NCBI GenBank assembly: GCA_040509495.1
Contig: JBEVKW010000265.1
Coordinates: forward strand, 1-12,204
Source of the DNA: Terrimonas_A sp040509495
Lineage (GTDB): Bacteria; Bacteroidota; Bacteroidia; Chitinophagales; Chitinophagaceae
Length of the DNA stretch: 12,204 nt
Reading direction: 5' to 3'
Notes under the pieces: generated by a model
What the model saw: only the letters and a program-made list of their open reading frames with translations
What the model was told of the DNA's origin: nothing
The model's database searches: none
In this document: one piece after another, positions 7,146 to 12,204 of the stretch
Numbering within the stretch: the first letter of the stretch is position 1
How the letters are laid out: the number at the start of each line of letters is the position of its first letter
Translations under genes and position numbers: made by a program

Positions 7146-8816
7146 ATGTCACACGAAGAAAAGAAAGAAGAAAGAAGCCTCAATTTTCTGGAAGAGATAG
7201 TCGAAGCGGATCTTGCAGCCGGCAAGTACAAGTCCATCAGGACGCGTTTCCCTCCGGAGCCAAATGGCTATCTGCATATCGGTCACGCTTCCAGCATCTG
7301 TTTGAACTTTGGTCTCGCCAAAAAATATGGCGGTTCCACCAATCTCCGCTTTGATGACACGAATCCTACGACAGAGGAAACAGAATATGTGGAAAGCATA
7401 AAGGATGATGTGCGCTGGCTTGGGTTTGAATGGGAGAATGAGCTTTATGCATCAGATTACTTTGAGCAATTGTATAAGTATGCGGTCAAGCTGATCGAAA
7501 ATGGCCTGGCTTATGTGGACGACAGTACGTCGGACGAGATCGCGCAGCAAAAAGGAACACCGACCCAACCGGGTCATCGCAATAAGTATGCAGAGCGCAG
7601 CATTGAAGAGAATCTTCAGTTGTTTGCCGATATGCGTGCAGGAAAATACAAGGACGGTGAGAAAGTATTGCGTGCCAGGATAGATATTGAATCTTCCAAT
7701 ATGCTGATGCGTGACCCGATCATTTATCGTATCAAACATGCGCATCACCATCGCACGGGTGATGCATGGTGTATCTACCCGATGTATGATTTTGCCCATG
7801 GGCAAAGTGATTCTCTAGAGGGTATTACGCATTCGATCTGTACACTCGAATTCGTTCCGCACAGGGAAGTATACGACTGGCTGATCAATAAACTGGAGAT
7901 CTTTCCCAGTAAACAATATGAGTTTGCAAGACGCAACCTCACTTATACGGTGATGAGCAAACGAAAATTGCTGCAACTGGTGAACGAGAAACACGTTTCC
8001 GGCTGGGACGATCCGCGTATGCCAACGATCTCCGGGATGAGACGCAGAGGCTATACCGCTCAAAGTATCCGCGATTTCAGCGATCGTGCAGGCATTGCAA
8101 AGAGGGATAATATCGTTGATGTCGGCTTGCTTGAATTCTTTGTGAGAGAAGATCTCAACAAAAAAGCACTTCGCAGAATGGTGGTATTCGATCCGGTAAA
8201 AGTGGTGATCACCAACTATACGAAAGAGGAGGAGATGGTAAAGAGCGAGAATAACCCTGAGGATCCGTCGACCGGTGACAGGGAGATTCCGTTCAGCAGC
8301 GAAATATTCATTGAGCGGGAAGATTTTATGGAGAACCCGCCTAAAAAGTATTTCCGTCTTGCACCCGGGCAGATGGTTCGTCTTAAATCGGCCTATATCA
8401 TCAGGTGTGAAGAGGTGATCAAAGATGCTGACGGTAATGTAACTGAACTGCACTGCACCTATATTCCTGAAAGCAAGAGCGGGGAAGATACTTCCGGGAT
8501 AAACGTGAAGGGTACATTACACTGGGTAAGTGTAAAGCACGCTGTGACAGCCGAGATCAGGTTATATGACAGGCTGTTCAAAGTGGAGAACCCTGCCAAC
8601 GAAGAAGGGGATTTCAAAGATTATATCAACGCTGATTCTTTGCAGGTGGTGAAATCGGTGTATGCTGAACCTGCGTTGAAAAATGCAAAGTTTGATGAAG
8701 CTTACCAGTTTATCAGGAAAGGATATTTCGTGTTGGACAAAGACAGCAGTACCAGCGGGATGATCTTCAATCGCACTGTTGGATTGAAAGACAGCTGGAA
8801 GCCGCAAGGAAAATAA
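7146..8816 (+). CDS. glnS: Glutaminyl-tRNA synthetase
   Basis: A 556-residue class I aminoacyl-tRNA synthetase that charges tRNA-Gln with glutamine in the cytoplasm; the length is close to that of the E. coli enzyme (about 554). The catalytic Rossmann fold shows RFPPEPNGYLHIGHASS with HIGH at 44-47 and the second signature as VMSKRKL (MSKRK at about 270-274). The Pro-Glu-Pro-Asn-Gly lead-in to HIGH is typical of GlnRS and not of bacterial GluRS. The C-terminal half (about 340-556) is the two-barrel anticodon-binding region, ending NRTVGLKDSW. No YqeY-like tail is attached. The start at 7146 is chosen because the exact promoter element ends seven bases before it, and the in-frame ATG at 7110 lies upstream of that promoter. 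The gene is closed by a strong terminator and converges on the 70-aa membrane protein gene. Confidence 0.97.
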   Translation: MSHEEKKEERSLNFLEEIVEADLAAGKYKSIRTRFPPEPNGYLHIGHASSICLNFGLAKKYGGSTNLRFDDTNPTTEETEYVESIKDDVRWLGFEWENELYASDYFEQLYKYAVKLIENGLAYVDDSTSDEIAQQKGTPTQPGHRNKYAERSIEENLQLFADMRAGKYKDGEKVLRARIDIESSNMLMRDPIIYRIKHAHHHRTGDAWCIYPMYDFAHGQSDSLEGITHSICTLEFVPHREVYDWLINKLEIFPSKQYEFARRNLTYTVMSKRKLLQLVNEKHVSGWDDPRMPTISGMRRRGYTAQSIRDFSDRAGIAKRDNIVDVGLLEFFVREDLNKKALRRMVVFDPVKVVITNYTKEEEMVKSENNPEDPSTGDREIPFSSEIFIEREDFMENPPKKYFRLAPGQMVRLKSAYIIRCEEVIKDADGNVTELHCTYIPESKSGEDTSGINVKGTLHWVSVKHAVTAEIRLYDRLFKVENPANEEGDFKDYINADSLQVVKSVYAEPALKNAKFDEAYQFIRKGYFVLDKDSSTSGMIFNRTVGLKDSWKPQGK

Positions 8817-8821
8817 TGATG

Positions 8822-8851
8822 AAGCCCCGGAGTTGATCCGGGGCTTTTTTT
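8822..8851 (+). terminator. Rho-independent terminator of glnS
   Basis: A perfect 9-bp GC-rich stem AAGCCCCGG (8822-8830) / CCGGGGCTT (8838-8846) with a 7-nt loop and a T-run to 8851, starting five bases after the glnS stop. It overlaps the last bases of the convergent 70-aa gene, whose stop codon occupies 8850-8852. On the minus strand the U-run is poor, so it acts mainly for glnS. Confidence 0.9.
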
Positions 8852-9062
8852 ATGCTCTTTTCCGATCGCCTAATATCAGGAATACGCCGCCAACAATGGC
8901 CAGTCCACCGGCATATACCGGCCATCCGATCCATTTGTTTTCTTTCTTGTTCACTTCAATCGGCCCGATGTCTACCACTTTCTTTTCTGTCTGGTAACTG
9001 AAGCCGCGGTATACAAGCATAAGTATGCCAGCGATGATAAGGATGATGCCAAATGCTTTCAT
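8850..9062 (-). CDS. Small two-helix membrane protein (DUF3185-like)
   Basis: A 70-residue protein with two predicted membrane helices: about 4-20 (FGIILIIAGILMLVYRG) and about 48-64 (VYAGGLAIVGGVFLILG). A short polar stretch between them contains KKVVDIGPIEVNKKENK. The layout, especially the 'DIGPIEVN' segment between two glycine-rich helices, matches my memory of small DUF3185-type membrane proteins found in many bacteria. No biochemical role is known to me. There is no Shine-Dalgarno sequence before the ATG. It converges on glnS with 33 nt between the two coding ends, and the glnS terminator fills that space. About 240 nt separate it from the mutase gene upstream on the same strand, so it probably has its own promoter. 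Confidence 0.75.
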   Translation of the reverse strand: MKAFGIILIIAGILMLVYRGFSYQTEKKVVDIGPIEVNKKENKWIGWPVYAGGLAIVGGVFLILGDRKRA

Positions 9063-9299
9063 AAGTGGGAGTTTTTTGGGAAATAATACAAATGGCAGGC
9101 CGTAAAAAGCTCAATTGTGCCAGAGGTTGAAAGTTTTCCTCAAGCTGTCTCCGGGAAAAGGTTGGTTACAGAAAGCAAATGCGGTGAATCGCAATGGCGG
9201 AAAGTACCGCATCTGGCATGTTTTACAGAATGAGATAAGATCTTAGGTTGGCTGGCGGGGACTGAGCGGAAGAAGCTTCTTGGTCAATATGCTTCTCCC

Positions 9300-10865
9300 T
9301 CACTTATACTCTCCGTACACTTCTCTCAACGTGTCGGCAATTTCTCCAAGCGTGCACTTATTTTCCACCGCCTCTATGACGGCAGGTATGATATTCTGGC
9401 CGTTCATTACATGATCGTTGAGCTGTTGTAAACATTGATCTACTTTAGCATTGTCGCGGTTGGCGCGCAACTGTGCCAGTTTTTCACTCTGTAAGGTTCT
9501 TATGCTATCGTCAATTTTGAAAACAGGTATCGATCCATTTTCTTTTGCCTGGAATTTATTTACACCAACAATGATCTTTTCATTTGATTCGATCTGCCGC
9601 TGATATTCATAGGCGCTTCTTGCGATTTCATCCTGAATGAATCCCTGTTCAATGGCCGGCACGCTGCCGCCCATTGCATCGATCTTTTCAATCAGTTTCC
9701 AGGCCGCCTCTTCCACTTCATTGGTCATTGATTCTACAAAATAGGATCCTGCCAGGGGATCCACAGTGTCGGGCGCGCCGCTTTCGAATGCCACGATCTG
9801 TTGTGTGCGTAGGGCAATCCGTGCGGCTTCTTCAGTTGGAAGGCTCAGCGCTTCGTCATAGCCATTGGTGTGAAGCGATTGCGTGCCGCCCAGTACAGCC
9901 GCCAGGCTTTGGATCGTAACACGGGAAATATTATTCATCGGTTGTTGCGCCGTCAGGGTGCTGCCACCTGTTTGCGTGTGAAACCGGAGCATCATGGCCT
10001 TAGGATCGGTGGCGCCAAGGCTTTTCATCATCTTTGCCCACATTCGCCGCGCAGCACGGAATTTGGCGACTTCCTCAAACAGGTTGTTGTGCGCATTGAA
10101 AAAGAAGGATAGCCGTTTGCCAAAAACATTTATGTCAAGCCCTTTTTCCTGCGCTGCTTTCACATATGCTTTGCCATTGCTTAGTGTAAATGCGATCTCC
10201 TGTACGGCGGTTGAACCCGCTTCGCGGATATGATATCCTGAAATAGAGATCGTATTCCATTTGGGAAGATCAGCGGCACACCATTCAAATATGTCTGTAA
10301 TGATCCGCATGGATGGTTTTGGCGGATAGATATAGGTACCGCGGGCAGCATATTCTTTAAGGATATCATTCTGAATCGTGCCCGAGATCTTTTTAAGGTC
10401 AGCCCCCTGTTGTTTGGCGAGGGTCACGTATAGCGACAGAAGAATGTACCCGGTAGCATTAATGGTCATGGAAGTGGACACCTCTTCCAGTTTGATTCCT
10501 TTGAACAGGATGGCCATATCTTCGATGCTGTCGATCGCCACCCCAACCTTCCCGACCTCGCCTTCGGCCAGTGGATGATCGCTGTCGTACCCGATCTGCG
10601 TCGGCAGATCAAAAGCAACGCTTAATCCCATCACGCCCTGGGAGAGTAGGTAATGATAGCGCTTATTGCTTTCCTCCGCAGTGGAGAAGCCGGCATACTG
10701 CCTCATTGTCCAAAGCTTACCACGATACATATCGGGTTGTACGCCGCGGGTGAACGGATATTCTCCCGGTTGATCAGCGGGGGCCGTATTACGCGGAGAA
10801 CTGGCCGTGTACAGACGATCGATATCGATACCTGAATCGGTCTGAACCTTTTTTTCTTCGGACAT
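9300..10865 (-). CDS. Methylmalonyl-CoA mutase, large (catalytic) subunit without B12 domain
   Basis: A 521-residue adenosylcobalamin-dependent acyl-CoA mutase barrel interconverting methylmalonyl-CoA and succinyl-CoA (propionate metabolism). The start at 10865 (MSEEKKVQ) matches family N-termini; an upstream ATG at 10976 adds 37 unrelated residues. Signatures: FTRGVQPDMYRG, WTMRQYAGFS (51-61), SVAFDLPTQIGYDSD, GTIQNDILKEY (162-172), SGYHIREAG (209-217), RFHTQTGGSTLTAQQP and GGTQSLHTN. Compared with the Propionibacterium enzyme from memory, Tyr89, Gln197, Arg207 and His244 correspond to Tyr57, Gln165, Arg175 and His212, all with the same spacing. Tyr and Arg are the methylmalonyl-type choices; isobutyryl-CoA mutases have Phe and Gln. 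The protein stops at REVYGEYK, where the linker to the cobalamin-binding domain begins in one-chain enzymes, so a separate small subunit is required; none is in the window. It lies 117 nt downstream of the 170-aa membrane protein gene. Confidence 0.93.
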   Translation of the reverse strand: MSEEKKVQTDSGIDIDRLYTASSPRNTAPADQPGEYPFTRGVQPDMYRGKLWTMRQYAGFSTAEESNKRYHYLLSQGVMGLSVAFDLPTQIGYDSDHPLAEGEVGKVGVAIDSIEDMAILFKGIKLEEVSTSMTINATGYILLSLYVTLAKQQGADLKKISGTIQNDILKEYAARGTYIYPPKPSMRIITDIFEWCAADLPKWNTISISGYHIREAGSTAVQEIAFTLSNGKAYVKAAQEKGLDINVFGKRLSFFFNAHNNLFEEVAKFRAARRMWAKMMKSLGATDPKAMMLRFHTQTGGSTLTAQQPMNNISRVTIQSLAAVLGGTQSLHTNGYDEALSLPTEEAARIALRTQQIVAFESGAPDTVDPLAGSYFVESMTNEVEEAAWKLIEKIDAMGGSVPAIEQGFIQDEIARSAYEYQRQIESNEKIIVGVNKFQAKENGSIPVFKIDDSIRTLQSEKLAQLRANRDNAKVDQCLQQLNDHVMNGQNIIPAVIEAVENKCTLGEIADTLREVYGEYK

Positions 10866-10982
10866 GAGGTGGGTGTTTCGGAGTGATTGTGACCTGCGAA
10901 TTGTTGCCTCTTCACCGGGTAAAAGTGTTGACCAATACGGGAAGAACTCGCGCGGACAACGGTGAGCGGGCAACAAAACCTT

Positions 10983-11495
10983 TTATTTCATCAACTTCTT
11001 CGCCTCAAAGTTAAGTGCTTCCAGCACGATCGTGTGCAATGCACCTTTCTTTTGTGTCATGACGAATTCCAGCAGACGCTTATTGAGCTCAATACCGGTC
11101 GCATCGGGGGGGAGGGTAGAGCCAACCTGGTTAATGATAAGCATGTTCTGCTCTTTGAGGTTGTTCACCGCTTCCCAGCCTACGGGACTTACATAGATCT
11201 GTTGGGACGCATTGTATTCAAATTCCTGTTTAATGCTTTCGATCAGCAGCATTTGCATATCACGCGCATTAAAGCCTGGCTGATTGGCACGGCTTACGAG
11301 GTTGGGAATAGAGATGCGCTCAGAAAGCATCACCAGGCGTTCATATGCCTGAAGTTGCAGCGGCCTTGATGAGAAATTCTCTTTCTCTGCTGCCGCCGCG
11401 CTTTTTTTCTTGAGATTGTTAACAAGGAAAAAGGAATAAAATGAAATTAACAGTGCCAGCACGGCTACAAGAAGAGTGATTGCATTCTGATCCAT
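10983..11495 (-). CDS. Membrane-anchored protein of unknown function
   Basis: A 170-residue protein I cannot assign firmly; the pattern recalls an uncharacterised Bacteroidota family (possibly DUF7935). Residues about 5-26 (AITLLVAVLALLISFYSFFLV) form one membrane helix, followed by NNLKKKS, so the bulk should face the cytoplasm. The soluble part is helical: LQAYERLVMLSERISIPNLV, ARDMQMLLIESIKQEFEYNA, then QQIYVSPVGWEAVNNLKEQ and a long amphipathic C-terminal stretch ending EALNFEAKKLMK. No catalytic or metal-binding motif is visible, and there are no cysteines, so a structural or adaptor role is more likely than an enzymatic one. It is followed on the same strand by the mutase gene with no clear terminator in the 117-nt gap, so the two may share a transcript. 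It is divergent from the HesB-type gene. Confidence 0.82.
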   Translation of the reverse strand: MDQNAITLLVAVLALLISFYSFFLVNNLKKKSAAAAEKENFSSRPLQLQAYERLVMLSERISIPNLVSRANQPGFNARDMQMLLIESIKQEFEYNASQQIYVSPVGWEAVNNLKEQNMLIINQVGSTLPPDATGIELNKRLLEFVMTQKKGALHTIVLEALNFEAKKLMK

Positions 11496-11518
11496 CGGGT
11501 TTGGTTTTTAACAGGTGA

Positions 11519-11526
11519 TAAAGATA
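11519..11526 (-). promoter_or_regulatory. Candidate -7 element for the 170-aa membrane protein
   Basis: TATCTTTA on the minus strand is one base off TAnnTTTG and ends 23 nt before the ATG at 11495. The -33 region shows only a weak ATTC. It is part of a 193-nt divergent promoter region shared with the HesB-type gene. Confidence 0.35.
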
Positions 11527-11657
11527 CTCAGAAGATGAATGTAGTGAATAATCTTACTGCGTGAAGCATAACGTTTTAAAAAAGGAAATCTTGTTTCGAC
11601 TGTCATATATTCGTTAAACACCACATGCCAGACATTTCCGATGGGCGTTTTGTGTGA

Positions 11658-11684
11658 TTGACTTGCCTTAATTAACTATTTTTG
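11658..11684 (+). promoter_or_regulatory. Promoter of the HesB/IscA-type gene
   Basis: TTG (11658-11660), a 16-nt spacer and TATTTTTG (11677-11684), an exact TAnnTTTG match. A second possible -33, TTTTG at 11648-11652, has a 24-nt spacer. Only four bases (CAGC) separate the -7 element from the ATG, which predicts transcription starting at or very near the start codon. Confidence 0.6.
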
Positions 11685-11688
11685 CAGC

Positions 11689-12033
11689 ATGGAATCTACA
11701 ATAACAACGCCGGTAAGCCTTACTGCCGGTGCCATTAAAGAAATACATCGTCTGATAAACGAAGAGGGATTTGATAAAACGCAGGTTCTGCGGGTAGGGG
11801 TGAAGGGCGGCGGCTGTTCAGGAATGTCTTACATACTGGGATTCGATCATAAGCAGGACAATGACCAGGAATTTGAGATCGATGGCATCGCATGTGTGAT
11901 GAACCGCTCTCATGAGATTTACCTGCACGGTATGCAGGTGGATTGGTTGGATGGGTTGAATAACCGGGGATTTACGTTTCAAAACCCGAATGCGAGTAGT
12001 TCCTGTGGATGCGGAACGAGCTTTGCTGTTTAA
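11689..12033 (+). CDS. HesB/IscA-family iron-sulfur cluster carrier
   Basis: A 114-residue A-type carrier that holds an Fe-S cluster or iron and passes it to target apoproteins in the cytoplasm. The three cluster-binding cysteines are present and properly spaced: Cys43 in GGGCSGMSYILGFD, and Cys106 and Cys108 in the C-terminal SCGCGTSF. The N-terminal half (VSLTAGAIKEIHRLINEEG) is the usual amphipathic helix, and IDGIACVMNRSHEIYLHG takes the place of the common 'DGV.V.D..S..YL.G' stretch. The length is normal for the family. ErpA, IscA and SufA cannot be told apart here, since no isc or suf genes adjoin it. It has its own near-leaderless promoter and a strong terminator, so it is probably monocistronic. 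Confidence 0.95.
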   Translation: MESTITTPVSLTAGAIKEIHRLINEEGFDKTQVLRVGVKGGGCSGMSYILGFDHKQDNDQEFEIDGIACVMNRSHEIYLHGMQVDWLDGLNNRGFTFQNPNASSSCGCGTSFAV

Positions 12034-12051
12034 AAATTTTTTTGATAAAAT

Positions 12052-12087
12052 GAAGCCCGCGGTTGAACGACCGCGGGCTTCGTTTTT
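12052..12087 (+). terminator. Rho-independent terminator of the HesB-type gene
   Basis: A perfect 12-bp stem GAAGCCCGCGGT (12052-12063) / ACCGCGGGCTTC (12070-12081) with a 6-nt loop, then G and five Ts. It begins 18 nt after the stop codon. Confidence 0.9.
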
Positions 12088-12145
12088 AAGGGGTAGTGTA
12101 GTGGAGTTTTTCGAGGTTTGCACTTCGGAGACGCTGTTTACATTT

Positions 12146-12203
12146 TCCGAGGGGCTCGGAGTTTCCCTTTACTTTTTGCCGGGCGGGCAAAGCGCTTTTT
12201 TTT
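12146..12203. other. Gene-free end with two small hairpins
   Basis: After the HesB terminator I see no coding sequence to the window edge. There are two short palindromes: TCCGAG-GGG-CTCGGA (12146-12160) and TTTGCC-GGGCG-GGCAAA (12175-12191), the latter followed by GCGC and eight Ts. The second could be a weak terminator, but no gene leading into it is visible on the plus strand. Confidence 0.3.
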
Positions 12204-12204
12204 C

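Noticed and set aside
7815..8453. 212-codon minus-strand reading frame inside glnS
   Set aside because: It lies wholly antisense to conserved GlnRS sequence and shows no recognisable domain; it is a shadow of the codon bias.
9179..9212. ATGCGGT/ACCGCAT inverted repeat in the 9063-9299 gap
   Set aside because: Only 7 bp with a 20-nt loop and no conserved context; expected by chance at this length.
9245..9255. AGGTTGGCTGG shared with 5368-5378
   Set aside because: An 11-bp match between two short gaps; at 5368 it is part of a terminator stem, and at 9245 there is no matching stem. Chance is sufficient.
9270..9281. 12-bp palindrome AAGAAGCTTCTT downstream of the mutase
   Set aside because: It has no loop of useful size and no U-run on the minus strand, so it is not supported as a terminator; a protein-binding site cannot be excluded but has no other support.
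10866..10976. N-terminal extension of the mutase (ATG at 10976)
   Set aside because: The added 37 residues are proline/arginine-rich and unlike the family; homologous N-termini begin close to the Met at 10865.
11818..12123. 101-codon minus-strand reading frame over the HesB-type gene
   Set aside because: It crosses the HesB terminator and is antisense to the conserved cysteine motifs, so it is not a real gene.
1..12204. CRISPR array, tRNA/rRNA, insertion sequence, prophage or defence genes
   Set aside because: No regularly spaced repeats, cloverleaf-forming segments, transposase-like proteins or terminal repeats were seen on either strand; all gaps between genes are shorter than 300 bases.

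Overview
The window looks like ordinary chromosomal DNA of a Bacteroidota bacterium, probably of the Chitinophagaceae/Sphingobacteriia side. Evidence: genes lack strong Shine-Dalgarno sequences; several starts are preceded by the Bacteroidota sigma-factor -7 element TAnnTTTG; GC content is moderate; and the gene families fit (GlnRS, a stand-alone methylmalonyl-CoA mutase large subunit, a lysine/alanine-rich histone-H1-like protein, secreted M28 and amidohydrolase enzymes). The genus assignment is inference.

Layout. 40-4332, all minus strand: a small secreted protein with a DUF4177-like pattern, a large CPA2-type cation/proton antiporter with a cytoplasmic tail, and a secreted metal-dependent amidohydrolase. 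4602-8816, plus strand: an H1-like DNA-binding protein closed by a clear terminator, a secreted M28 (carboxypeptidase Q-like) peptidase, then glutaminyl-tRNA synthetase, with an 88-nt imperfect hairpin between the last two. 8850-11495, minus strand: a 70-aa two-helix membrane protein converging on glnS, a methylmalonyl-CoA mutase large subunit without a cobalamin domain, and a membrane-anchored protein of unknown function. 11689-12033, plus strand: a HesB/IscA-type iron-sulfur carrier with its own terminator. No gap between genes exceeds 300 bases; the longest is 269 (4333-4601), which holds divergent promoters.

The genes do not form one pathway. The two secreted hydrolases fit a peptide-scavenging lifestyle. 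The mutase and the unknown membrane protein are co-oriented and 117 nt apart, so they may be co-transcribed. The rest are housekeeping genes, each apparently with its own promoter or terminator.

I found no defence system, CRISPR array, RNA gene, prophage or insertion sequence. The most noteworthy items are the long hairpin before glnS, probable leaderless or near-leaderless transcription of glnS and the HesB gene, the three-part H1-like protein, and the mutase with methylmalonyl-type active-site residues but no B12-binding partner nearby.
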